This document shows positions 23,953 through 32,362 of a stretch of DNA of 64,000 nt, in pieces. The translations under genes and the position numbers were made by a program. The stretch's first letter is position 1. Every line of letters starts with the position of its first letter. Under the pieces are notes generated by a model that did no database searches, was not told the origin of the DNA, and worked only from the letters and a program-made list of their open reading frames with translations. Source of the DNA: Pseudacidovorax sp. (GTDB lineage Bacteria; Pseudomonadota; Gammaproteobacteria; Burkholderiales; Burkholderiaceae_C); NCBI RefSeq assembly GCF_017991995.1, contig NZ_JAGOPN010000012.1:62001-126000 (forward strand), written 5' to 3'.

Positions 23953-25491
23953 ATGACCGCCGCCCTTCGCCCTCCCCGCCTCCGCTTCTGGCTGGCCCTC
24001 TTGCTGCTGACCTTGCTCGCCGCACAGGCCGCCTGGGCCCAGCAACGCGACGAAGGCGAACTGCGCATCGGCTCCAAGCGCTTCACCGAGTCCTACATCC
24101 TGGCCGAGCTGCTGGCCCGGACCGCCGCGCCCCATCTGCAGCGCGCGCCGACGGTGCGTCAGGGCCTGGGCAACACGGCGATCGTGTACGAGGCCCTGCG
24201 CTCCGGCGGCATCGACCTCTATGCCGAGTACACCGGCACCATCGCGCTGGAGATCCTCAAGAGCCCGCAACCGCTCGCGCCCGAGGCGATGCGGGCCGCG
24301 CTCGCGCCGCTGGGCCTGGGCATGGCCGTGCCGCTGGGCTTCAACGACGGCTATGCGCTGGCCATGCGCGCCACCGAGGCCGAACGCCTCGGCATCCGCA
24401 CGCTGGGCGACCTGGCGAAGCACCCCGAGCTTCGCCTGGGCCTGACCAATGAATTCATCGGCCGCGCCGACGGCTGGCGCGGCGTGGCCGCGCGCTACGG
24501 CCTGCCGCAGCGGCCCACCGGGCTGGACCACGGCCTGGCCTACGACGCCATCGGCGCCGGCCAGGTGGACGTCATCGACATCTACACCACCGACGCCAAG
24601 ATCGAGCACCTGGGCCTCAGGGTGCTGCAGGACGACCGTGGCTACTTTCCGCGCTACGACGCGGTGCTGCTCTATCGCCTGGACCTGCCGCAGCGCCTGC
24701 CCCAGGCCTGGGCCGCGCTGCAGCAGCTGGAGGGTCGCATCGACGAGGCCGCCATGATCCGCATGAACGCGCGGGCCGAGCTGCAGGGCGCCGCCTTCGC
24801 CGACATCGCGCGCGACTTCCTGGCCGGCGGCAAGCCCGCAGACACCGACGCCGCGCGCGGCTTCATCGCCAAGCTGGTCGGGCCCGACCTGGGCCGACTG
24901 GCGCGGCAGCACCTGATGCTGGTGGCCATCTCGGTCGGCCTGGCCCTGCTGATCGGCCTGCCGCTGGCGATGGCGGTGTTCGCGCATGTCCGCCTGCGGG
25001 CGGTGGTGCTGGGCCTGACAGGCCTGCTGCAGACGGTGCCCTCGCTGGCGCTGCTGGCCATCCTGATCTCGGCGCTGGGCGCCATCGGCACGCTGCCGGC
25101 GCTGGTGGCGCTCACGCTCTATGCGCTGCTGCCGATCATGCGCAATGCGGTGACCGGCCTGGCCGAGGTGCCCGCGGGCCTCGTGCAGGCCGGCACGGCA
25201 CTGGGCATGACCGGGGCGCAAAACCTTCGGCTGGTGCGATTGCCGCTGGCGCTGCCGACGCTGATCGCCGGTGTGCGCACCGCCACCACCATCGCCGTGG
25301 GCACGGCCACCATCGCGGCCTTCATCGGTGCGGGCGGATTCGGCGAGCGCATCGTCACCGGCCTGGCCCTCAACGACCGCGCGCTACTGATGGCCGGCGC
25401 GCTTCCGGCCGCGGCACTGGCACTGATGTCGGAGCTGCTGTTCGAAGGACTGGAAGCGCTGCTGCGCCGCCGCCGCGCCCCCACCGGTTGA
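23953..25491 (+). CDS. Osmoprotectant-type ABC transporter, substrate-binding domain fused to permease
   Basis: A 512-residue fusion. A signal peptide (about 1-31, ending AAWAQQ) leads into an OpuAC/YehZ-type binding domain, GELRIGSKRFTESYILAELLA to about residue 300. This is followed by a MetI-type permease domain (about 315-505) with the EAA-like loop EVPAGLVQAGTALGMTGAQNLRLVRLPLALP. Glycine betaine, choline or a similar quaternary amine is the expected ligand. The binding domain comes first here, whereas many known fusions place it after the membrane part. No ATPase gene adjoins it in the window. ATG 23953 is the first start giving a signal peptide. Confidence 0.85.
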   Translation: MTAALRPPRLRFWLALLLLTLLAAQAAWAQQRDEGELRIGSKRFTESYILAELLARTAAPHLQRAPTVRQGLGNTAIVYEALRSGGIDLYAEYTGTIALEILKSPQPLAPEAMRAALAPLGLGMAVPLGFNDGYALAMRATEAERLGIRTLGDLAKHPELRLGLTNEFIGRADGWRGVAARYGLPQRPTGLDHGLAYDAIGAGQVDVIDIYTTDAKIEHLGLRVLQDDRGYFPRYDAVLLYRLDLPQRLPQAWAALQQLEGRIDEAAMIRMNARAELQGAAFADIARDFLAGGKPADTDAARGFIAKLVGPDLGRLARQHLMLVAISVGLALLIGLPLAMAVFAHVRLRAVVLGLTGLLQTVPSLALLAILISALGAIGTLPALVALTLYALLPIMRNAVTGLAEVPAGLVQAGTALGMTGAQNLRLVRLPLALPTLIAGVRTATTIAVGTATIAAFIGAGGFGERIVTGLALNDRALLMAGALPAAALALMSELLFEGLEALLRRRRAPTG

Positions 25492-25538
25492 GCTTGGCCA
25501 CGCGCCCGGCCGGCCGTGCGCGCCGGCCCTGCCCCGGC

Positions 25539-26129
25539 TCAATACGGCGGCGCCTGCGTCGCCCGCTGCACCCGCGCCGCATTCGTCCACCAGGCCAGGT
25601 CGTCCGCCCAGCGCGGGAATGCTCGCGCCAGCGACTTGCCCGCATCCCCCGTGGGCTCGCCTTTGTCGTCCAGCGTCTGCGAGATCGGGCCCACGGCCAG
25701 CGTGCTGGAGATCACCACCATGCCCATCTCCGACAGGATCGAATGCCAGGCCGTGCCCGAGCGTACGCCCGAGAAGCGGCCGGCCGAATAGCTGGCGATG
25801 GCGGCGGGCCGCCAGAACCATTCCTCCAGGAAGTGGTCGGTGAGGTTCTTCAGGCCCGGCTGCACGCCCCAGTTGTATTCGCCGGTGACGAACACGAAGG
25901 CATCCGCGTCGCGGATCTTGCCGGCCAGCGCCTCCATGGCCGCGGGCGCCTGGCCCTTGGGATGCTCCTTGTACATGCGGTCCAGCATGGGCAGGCCCAC
26001 GGCCTGGGCGTCGATGAGTTCGGGCTCGGCGCCGCGCGCCTTGAGCTGGGCGACGATGTAGTCCGCCAGGCGGATGCCCATGCGGTCGGCGCGGTAGGAA
26101 CCGTAGAAGACGAGGATCTTGTCGGGCAT
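25539..26129 (-). CDS. NADPH-dependent FMN reductase-family protein
   Basis: A 196-residue flavodoxin-fold oxidoreductase. The phosphate-binding loop is at the N-terminus (ILVFYGSYRADRMGIRLADYI) and the flavin-ring loop is FVFVTGEYNWGVQPGLKNLTDHF. It probably reduces quinones, azo compounds or free FMN with NAD(P)H in the cytoplasm. ATG 26129 begins the conserved strand; the longer frame is not supported. It follows the LysR start region at a distance and is convergent with the transporter fusion upstream. The partner enzyme is unknown. Confidence 0.85.
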   Translation of the reverse strand: MPDKILVFYGSYRADRMGIRLADYIVAQLKARGAEPELIDAQAVGLPMLDRMYKEHPKGQAPAAMEALAGKIRDADAFVFVTGEYNWGVQPGLKNLTDHFLEEWFWRPAAIASYSAGRFSGVRSGTAWHSILSEMGMVVISSTLAVGPISQTLDDKGEPTGDAGKSLARAFPRWADDLAWWTNAARVQRATQAPPY

Positions 26130-26237
26130 GCGTGCTCCTGTGAGGGAGCCCCGATCATCCGTGATCGACAGGGCGCGGGCGGGACGCCGCGGCAACGGTC
26201 GACGATATCGAGGCCATGCCGATGCCACATCGATGCG

Positions 26238-27146
26238 TCACACGCTGCGCGGCAGCAGGGCCGGCACGAGCGGGCGTCGCAGCCGCTCGCGCCACCACTG
26301 CAGCGCCCGACCGCCAGCGCCGGTCTTCCAGGCCAGGAAGAAGCTTTCGGGCGGCCGGGCCTCCTCGATCTCCAGGGCCACCAGGCTGCCGCGGGCGAGG
26401 TCGGCTTCCACGCAGGCGCGCGGCAGGAAGCCATGCCCCAGGCCGCTGCGCTGGCAGGCGATCTTGGCCGCCATCGAGGGCACGGTGATGCGCGGCTGCC
26501 CAGCCATCAGGCCCACCGTGCGGTCCGACAGCGAACGTGCCGTGTCGCCCACGACGATGGCGTTGTGCTCCAGCAGATCGGCTCGGCGCAGCGGCCCCTG
26601 GGCCCGCACCAGAGGATGCTGTGGCGCGACGCAGAAGACGAAGTCCAGCGTGCCGGCCGGATGCACCTGGTAGCCGCCACCGGCCGGCCCTTCGCCCGCG
26701 GCGATGACGAGATCGGCCCGGCCGTCGCGCAGCGCCTCCCAACTGCCCGACAGCGCCTCGCAGCCCAGGCGCAGGCGGGTGCCGCAGCGCAGCGCCTCGA
26801 AGTCGCGGATGTCGTCCATCAGCGCCTCGGTCGGAATCAGCGAGTCATGCACCAGCCGCAGCTCGGACTCGTAGCCGGTGGCCACCTGGCGCATGCGCGA
26901 TTCGAGCGTGGCCGCAGCGCCCAGCAGCCAGCGGCCCTCGTCCAGCATCTCGCGTCCCGCCGCGCTGAGTTCGACACGCGGCCCCTGGCGCTCGAACAGG
27001 CGCAGACCCAGCTGCTCCTCCAGCTTGGCCACGGCATAGGAGATGGTCGAGGGCACGCGGTTCAGCCGCACTGCGGCTGCGGCAAAGGAGCCGTGGCGGT
27101 CGATGGCGTCGACCAGTTCGATGGCGTCGAGGGTGAGCTTGAGCAT
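26238..27146 (-). CDS. LysR-family transcriptional regulator
   Basis: A 302-residue regulator. The winged helix at 1-62 reads LDAIELVDAIDRHGSFAAAAVRLNRVPSTISYAVAKLEEQLG, and the effector domain spans about 90-295. The start is ATG 27146, since the longer frame begins in the intergenic region. It is divergent from the isochorismatase-like gene with 313 bases between, where CATCGAA/TTCGATG dyads recur. It likely controls both itself and the 27460-33184 operon, and perhaps the FMN reductase gene downstream on its own strand. Confidence 0.9.
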   Translation of the reverse strand: MLKLTLDAIELVDAIDRHGSFAAAAVRLNRVPSTISYAVAKLEEQLGLRLFERQGPRVELSAAGREMLDEGRWLLGAAATLESRMRQVATGYESELRLVHDSLIPTEALMDDIRDFEALRCGTRLRLGCEALSGSWEALRDGRADLVIAAGEGPAGGGYQVHPAGTLDFVFCVAPQHPLVRAQGPLRRADLLEHNAIVVGDTARSLSDRTVGLMAGQPRITVPSMAAKIACQRSGLGHGFLPRACVEADLARGSLVALEIEEARPPESFFLAWKTGAGGRALQWWRERLRRPLVPALLPRSV

Positions 27147-27459
27147 GGGCGTCGTGGGCTGCGCGGACCATCGAAAACTTCGATGCTTCCGGATGGAAAA
27201 ACTCGCCAACGGCGCGGCGAGCGGCGCCGATGATTCACCCATTCCAGCGAATCCACAAGTGAACAGCAGCCCGATCCGGCCTGCAGCTCATTGGTGAAGT
27301 ATTTCGATGGAATAGCGCAGGAAGCGCGCCGGCACTCCCTGCCAGCCAACCCGCCAAACGTCCAAAAAGCCCGACCAATCGACAAGACATGCACCGAGCG
27401 CCACGACGAGCATCCGCCCCTCGCCAGCCATCGTTGCATCCGCAACCCAGGAACCGACC
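27147..27459. promoter_or_regulatory. Divergent promoter region with CATCGAA/TTCGATG sites
   Basis: This 313-base gene-free stretch holds a perfect dyad CATCGAA-AAC-TTCGATG at 27169-27185, only 23 bases before the LysR start, and a further TTCGATG at 27303-27309. LysR proteins bind such interrupted dyads near their own promoters. The rest shows no convincing gene and no clear -10/-35 pair. Confidence 0.55.
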
Positions 27460-28113
27460 ATGACCGTCCAAGCCAAGCCCACCCCCGGCGCCACGCTGCT
27501 CTCCCCGCAGGACCACACGCTGATCCTGATCGACTTCCAGTCGCAGATGGCCTTTGCCACGCACTCCATCGACGCCACCGTGCTGCGCAACAACGCGGCG
27601 CTGATGTCCCGCGCGGCGGCCGGCTTCGGCGTGTCGACCATCCTGACCACGGTGGCCGAGAAGAGCTTCTCGGGCCCCATGTTCGGCGAGATCACCGAGG
27701 CCTTTGCCGGCCAGGCGATGCTGGACCGCACCTCCATGAACACCTGGGAAGACGCGGCCGTGATCGAGCGCGTGAACGCCATCGGCAAGCCGCGCATCGT
27801 GCTGGCCGGCCTGTGGACCAGCGTGTGCATCGTCGGCCCGGCCCTGTCCGCGCTGGCCCAGGGCTTCGAGGTCTACGTGATCGCCGACGCCTGCGGCGAC
27901 GTCTCCGCCGAAGCCCATGAGCGCGCCATGCAGCGCATGGTGCAGGCCGGCGCGCGACCCATGACCTCGCTGCAGTACCTGCTGGAACTGCAGCGCGACT
28001 GGGCACGCGGCGAGACCTACGAGCTGACCACCGGCATCGCACGCCAATGGGGCGGCGCCTACGGACTGGGCGTCACCTATGCCAAGACCATGTTCGGTGC
28101 CCACGAAGGCTGA
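27460..28113 (+). CDS. Isochorismatase-like cysteine hydrolase (YcaC type)
   Basis: A 217-residue hydrolase of the isochorismatase-like superfamily. The catalytic triad candidates are D25 (LILIDFQ), K68 (AEKSF) and C123 (LWTSVC), with the cis-peptide region GLWTSVCIVGPALSALAQGF as in YcaC. Family members act on N-carbamoyl compounds, nicotinamide, biuret or isochorismate, but the YcaC group has no settled substrate. It starts the operon 27460-33184, downstream of a divergent LysR. XapX follows after 16 bases. The C-terminal 40 residues (TGIARQWGGAYGLGVTYAKTMFG) are typical of the YcaC subgroup. Confidence 0.87.
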   Translation: MTVQAKPTPGATLLSPQDHTLILIDFQSQMAFATHSIDATVLRNNAALMSRAAAGFGVSTILTTVAEKSFSGPMFGEITEAFAGQAMLDRTSMNTWEDAAVIERVNAIGKPRIVLAGLWTSVCIVGPALSALAQGFEVYVIADACGDVSAEAHERAMQRMVQAGARPMTSLQYLLELQRDWARGETYELTTGIARQWGGAYGLGVTYAKTMFGAHEG

Positions 28114-28129
28114 CGCGGCGGACACCACG

Positions 28130-28402
28130 ATGAAGCCCTACCTGCTTTCGCTGGCCGTCGGCATCCTGGTCGGCGTGATCTACGCCCTGGTCCAGGTGCG
28201 CTCGCCCGCGCCGCCCGTGATCGCCCTGGTGGGGCTGCTGGGCATCCTGCTCGGCGAGCAGATCCCGCCGCTCGTGCGCAGCTGGATCCGCCCCGACGCC
28301 GTCTCCACGTCGTGGCTGCACCAGCAGGTCAAGCCGCATGTGTTCGGCGAGCTGCCGCAATGCGCCAAGGCGGAAGCGCCGCTGCCGCGCGAGAAGGCCT
28401 GA
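28130..28402 (+). CDS. XapX domain-containing small membrane protein
   Basis: A 90-residue protein with two membrane helices at about residues 4-22 and 28-45 (LLSLAVGILVGVIYALVQV and PPVIALVGLLGILLGEQIPP). This is the XapX signature, followed by a soluble C-terminal tail of about 40 residues. The function of XapX is not known; it often sits near isochorismatase-like hydrolases. The ATG at 28130 matches the domain start, and the longer frame overlaps the preceding gene. The gap to the amidohydrolase gene is 41 bases. Confidence 0.85.
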   Translation: MKPYLLSLAVGILVGVIYALVQVRSPAPPVIALVGLLGILLGEQIPPLVRSWIRPDAVSTSWLHQQVKPHVFGELPQCAKAEAPLPREKA

Positions 28403-28443
28403 GCACGCCGACTGCACCACGACAACCCGCCCGGAGAACCGAC

Positions 28444-30336
28444 ATGGCCCAAGCCACCCCCGCTCCCGACCTCATCCTGCACAACGGCCGCTTCACCACC
28501 CTCGACCGCAGCAATCCCACGGCCGAGGCCGTGGCCATCCGCGACGGGCGCTTCCTGCGCGTAGGCCGCAATGAGGACCTGCTGCCCCTGGCGGGTGCCG
28601 CCACCCGCGTGGTCGACCTGCAGGGCCGCGCCGTGCTGCCCGGCCTGATCGACAACCACCTGCACATCATCCGCGGCGGCCTGAACTTCAACCTGGAGTT
28701 GCGTTGGGACGGCGTGCGCCGCCTGGCCGATGCCATGGCCATGCTGCGCCAGCAGGTGGCGATCACGCCGGCACCGCAATGGGTGCGTGTGGTCGGCGGC
28801 TTTACCGAACATCAGTTCGCAGAGAAGCGGCTGCCCACCATCGACGAGCTCAACGCCGCCGCGCCCGATACGCCCGTCTTCATCCTGCACCTGTACGACC
28901 GTGCCCTGCTCAACGGGGCCGCGCTGCGGGCCGTGGGCTACGGCAAGAACACGCCCGCGCCGCCCGGCGGCGAGATCGTGCGCGATGCCGCCGGCAACCC
29001 CACCGGCCTGCTGCTGGCCAAGCCCAATGCGGCCATCCTGTATGCCACGCTGGCCAAGGGGCCGAAGCTGCCACCCGAGTACCAGCTCAACTCCACGCGT
29101 CACTTCATGCGCGAACTCAACCGCCTGGGCGTGACCGGCGCCATCGACGCGGGCGGGGGCTTCCAGAACTACCCCGAGGACTATCAGGTCATCCAGCAAC
29201 TCGCGGACGCGGGGCAGCTCACCATCCGCCTGGCCTACAACCTGTTCACGCAGAAGCCCAAACAGGAGAAGCAGGACTTCCTGAACTGGACAGCGTCCTC
29301 GAAGTACAAGCAGGGCGACGACTACTTCCGCCACAACGGCGCGGGCGAGATGCTGGTGTTCTCGGCCGCCGACTTCGAGGACTTCCGCCAGCCGCGGCCC
29401 GACATGGCCCCCGAGATGGAAGGCGAGCTGGAAGAGGTGGTGCGCGTGCTGGCCCAGAACCGCTGGCCCTGGCGCCTGCATGCCACCTACGACGAGACCA
29501 TCAGCCGCGCGCTGGACGTGTTCGAGAAGGTGAACCGCGACACGCCGCTGGCCGGCCTGAACTGGTTCTTCGACCATGCCGAGACGATCTCGGAGCGCTC
29601 CATCGACCGCATCGCAGCGCTGGGCGGCGGCGTGGCCGTGCAGCACCGCATGGCCTACCAGGGCGAGTATTTCGTCGAGCGCTACGGCGCCGCCGCGGCC
29701 GAGGCCACGCCGCCGGTCAAGCGCATGCTCGAGAAGGGCATCCACGTCTCGGCCGGCACCGACGCCACCCGCGTGGCCTCGTACAACCCCTGGGTCTCGC
29801 TGTCATGGCTGATCACCGGCCGCACGGTGGGCGGGCTGCAGATCACGCCGCAGCGCAACCTGCTCGACCGCGAGACCGCGCTTCGCATGTGGACCGAGAA
29901 GGTCACCTGGTTCTCGAACGAGGAAGGCCGCAAGGGCCGCATCGAGGCCGGGCAGTTCGCCGACCTGATCGTGCCCGACCGCGACTTCTTCGCCTGCCCC
30001 GAATCCGACATCGCCGACACCAGCGCGCTGCTCACGGTGGTGGGCGGCAAGGTCGTCTACGGCGCCGGTCCATTTGCTACGCTGGACGAGGGCGGCCCGC
30101 CGCCCGCCATGCCCGACTGGTCGCCCGTGCGTCGCTATGGCGGCTACGGCGCCTGGGGCGCGCAGGAAGGCGCACCGCTGCAGGCCGCCCTGCGGCAGGC
30201 GGCCGCGTCCTGCGGCTGCGCGAGCGCCTGCAACGTGCACGGCCACGCGCATGCTGGCGCCTGGGGCAGCCGGCTGCCGGTGGGCGACCTCAAGAGCTTC
30301 TGGGGCGCGCTGGGCTGCGCCTGCTGGGCAGTCTGA
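28444..30336 (+). CDS. YtcJ-like amidohydrolase with Cys/His-rich C-terminal tail
   Basis: A 630-residue amidohydrolase_3 enzyme that should cleave an amide or imide bond with a metal in a TIM barrel. The metal motif appears as LPGLIDNHLHIIRGG (HxH near residues 64-66). Later metal or catalytic ligands are in PWRLHATYDET, NWFFDHAE and VSAGTDATRVASYNPW. The last 41 residues (590-630) hold five cysteines and three histidines (CGCASACNVHGHAHAG and ACW), unusual for YtcJ. The stop overlaps the DoxX start. The substrate is unknown; isochorismatase-like and alpha/beta hydrolase partners suggest stepwise hydrolysis of an N- or ester-linked compound. Confidence 0.85.
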   Translation: MAQATPAPDLILHNGRFTTLDRSNPTAEAVAIRDGRFLRVGRNEDLLPLAGAATRVVDLQGRAVLPGLIDNHLHIIRGGLNFNLELRWDGVRRLADAMAMLRQQVAITPAPQWVRVVGGFTEHQFAEKRLPTIDELNAAAPDTPVFILHLYDRALLNGAALRAVGYGKNTPAPPGGEIVRDAAGNPTGLLLAKPNAAILYATLAKGPKLPPEYQLNSTRHFMRELNRLGVTGAIDAGGGFQNYPEDYQVIQQLADAGQLTIRLAYNLFTQKPKQEKQDFLNWTASSKYKQGDDYFRHNGAGEMLVFSAADFEDFRQPRPDMAPEMEGELEEVVRVLAQNRWPWRLHATYDETISRALDVFEKVNRDTPLAGLNWFFDHAETISERSIDRIAALGGGVAVQHRMAYQGEYFVERYGAAAAEATPPVKRMLEKGIHVSAGTDATRVASYNPWVSLSWLITGRTVGGLQITPQRNLLDRETALRMWTEKVTWFSNEEGRKGRIEAGQFADLIVPDRDFFACPESDIADTSALLTVVGGKVVYGAGPFATLDEGGPPPAMPDWSPVRRYGGYGAWGAQEGAPLQAALRQAAASCGCASACNVHGHAHAGAWGSRLPVGDLKSFWGALGCACWAV

Positions 30337-30731
30337 TGGCCTGGACGCAGTCTTCATGGGTGAGGCCGGTCTGCCTGCTGCTGCTGTGCGCGGCCTACCT
30401 GCAGGGCGGACTGGTCAAGGCCTTCGACTTCGCCGGTGCCGTGGCCGAGATGCAGCACTTCGGCATCGCGCCCGCCGCGCCGATGGCGCTGGCCGTGATC
30501 GTGCTCGAACTCGGCGCCTCGGCCATGGTCATCAGCGGCCGGCTGCGCTGGCTGGGCGCGCTGGTGCTGGCCGCCTTCACGCTGGGCGCCACCCTGGTCG
30601 CCCTTCGCTTCTGGGAAATGCCCCAGCCGCAACGCTTCATGGCGGCCAACGCCTTCTTCGAGCACCTGGGCCTGGTCGGCGGCTTCCTGCTGGTGGCCTG
30701 GCTCGACGGGCGGGAACGGCGGCATGGCTGA
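30336..30731 (+). CDS. DoxX-family membrane protein
   Basis: A 131-residue inner-membrane protein with four hydrophobic segments and the DoxX-like features YLQGGLVKAFDFAGAVAEMQHFGI and LRWLGALVLAAFTLGATLVALRFW. Members serve as quinone-linked subunits or in sulfur and redox homeostasis; many have no known role. Its ATG overlaps the amidohydrolase TGA (TGATG), and its end overlaps the MFS start by eight bases. It is thus translated as part of the same operon. Confidence 0.83.
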   Translation: MAWTQSSWVRPVCLLLLCAAYLQGGLVKAFDFAGAVAEMQHFGIAPAAPMALAVIVLELGASAMVISGRLRWLGALVLAAFTLGATLVALRFWEMPQPQRFMAANAFFEHLGLVGGFLLVAWLDGRERRHG

Positions 30732-32307
30732 GGCGGGCAAGGAGAGCGGCAGCTTCGCGCCCCTGCGCCTGCCGGTGTTCGCCGTGCTGTGGTGCGCCAC
30801 GGTGCTGGGCAACATCGGCAGCTTCATGCGCGACGTGGCCAGCGGCTGGCTGGTCACCGACCTGTCGCCCAGCCCCACGGCCGTCGCGCTGATCCAGACC
30901 GCGGCCACACTGCCGGTCTTCCTGCTGGCCATTCCGGCCGGCGTGCTGTCGGACATCCTGGACCGCCGACGCTTCCTCATCGCCGTCCAGCTGCTGCTGG
31001 CGGGCGTGAGCGCGGCGCTGCTGGTGCTCTCCCGCACCGGCGGGCTGACGGTGGAGCTGCTGATCGTGCTGACCTTCGTGGGCGGCGTGGGCGCGGCACT
31101 GATGGGACCGACCTGGCAGTCCATCGTGCCCGAGCTGGTGCCGCGCGCGCAGCTCAGGAACGCGGTGGCGCTCAACTCGCTGGGCGTGAACATCGCCCGC
31201 GCCGTCGGGCCGGCCCTTGGCGGCCTGCTGCTGGCCAGCTTCGGCGCGGCCATGACCTACGGTGCGGACGTGCTGAGCTATGTCTTCGTCATCGCCGCGC
31301 TGCTGTGGTGGCGCCGCCCGGCGCCGACGGCGGACGAGGGCCTGTCCGAGAACTTTCTCGGCGCCTTCCGCGCCGGCCTGCGCTATGCACGCGCCAGCCG
31401 CGAACTGCACGTGGTGCTGGTGCGGGCGGCGGTCTTCTTCCTGTTCGCGAGCGCGGCCTGGGCGCTGTTGCCCCTGGTCGCACGCCAGATGCTGAAGGGA
31501 ACGGCCGGCTTCTACGGCGTGCTGATGGGCGCCGTGGGCGCAGGCGCCATCGTCGGTGCGCTCGTGATGCCGCGGCTGCGCGGACGGCTGAATGCGGACG
31601 GACTGGTGCTGATGGCCTCGGTGCTCACGGCGGTGGTGCTCGGCGCGCTGGTGCTGGCCCCGCCCCAGTGGCTGGCCGTGTTGCTGCTACTGGTGCTGGG
31701 CGTGGGCTGGATCACTGCCCTGACCACGCTCAACGGCGTGGCCCAGGCCGTGCTGCCCAACTGGGTCCGTGGCCGCGGCCTCGCCGTCTACCTGACGGTG
31801 TTCAACGGTGCCATGGCCGCGGGCAGCCTGGGCTGGGGGCTGGTGGCGCAGCAGATCGGCGTGCGGGGCGCGCTTGCCGCCGCTGCGCTGGGCCTGCTGG
31901 TGGTGGCCCTGCTCTTCCACCGCGTACGCCTGCCCGCGGGCGACGCGGACCTGCAGGCCTCGCGCCACTGGCCGGAGCCGTTGCTGGCCGAGCCCGTGGC
32001 CCATGACCGCGGCCCCGTGATGATCCAGATCGAGTACCGCATCCGTGCGGAAGACCGCCCCGCCTTCCTGGCCGCCGTGCGGCGCCTGGCCCCCGAGCGC
32101 CGGCGCGACGGGGCCTATGCCTGGGGCCTGCACGAGCACACGGCCGATCCGCAGCGCATCGTCGAATGGTTCATGGTCGAGTCCTGGGCGGAGCACCTGC
32201 GCCAGCACCACCGCGTGTCCCAGGCCGATGCGGACCTGCAGGGCGAAGTGGTCCGCTACCACATCGGCCCGGGGCAGCCCGAGGTCCACCACTTCCTGGC
32301 GCTCTGA
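30724..32307 (+). CDS. MFS transporter (EntS-like) with C-terminal ABM-type domain
   Basis: A 527-residue major facilitator of the MFS_3 group with about twelve helices in residues 15-405. Seen are the motif-A-like loop LSDILDRRRFL and PTWQSIVPELVPRAQLRNAVALNS. Residues about 430-527 are soluble and resemble an antibiotic-biosynthesis-monooxygenase (ABM) ferredoxin-like fold: MIQIEYRIRAEDRPAFLAAVRRL and VEWFMVESWAEHLRQHHRVS. Export of a small molecule, with the ABM part as a possible ligand-handling domain, is inferred. It overlaps doxX by eight bases. The alpha/beta hydrolase gene follows after 55 bases. Confidence 0.85.
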   Translation: MAEAGKESGSFAPLRLPVFAVLWCATVLGNIGSFMRDVASGWLVTDLSPSPTAVALIQTAATLPVFLLAIPAGVLSDILDRRRFLIAVQLLLAGVSAALLVLSRTGGLTVELLIVLTFVGGVGAALMGPTWQSIVPELVPRAQLRNAVALNSLGVNIARAVGPALGGLLLASFGAAMTYGADVLSYVFVIAALLWWRRPAPTADEGLSENFLGAFRAGLRYARASRELHVVLVRAAVFFLFASAAWALLPLVARQMLKGTAGFYGVLMGAVGAGAIVGALVMPRLRGRLNADGLVLMASVLTAVVLGALVLAPPQWLAVLLLLVLGVGWITALTTLNGVAQAVLPNWVRGRGLAVYLTVFNGAMAAGSLGWGLVAQQIGVRGALAAAALGLLVVALLFHRVRLPAGDADLQASRHWPEPLLAEPVAHDRGPVMIQIEYRIRAEDRPAFLAAVRRLAPERRRDGAYAWGLHEHTADPQRIVEWFMVESWAEHLRQHHRVSQADADLQGEVVRYHIGPGQPEVHHFLAL

Positions 32308-32362
32308 ACGTCAAGCCGCTTTTCCTTCCCCTCCCTGTCTTCCTCAACCCCTGGAGATTTGC

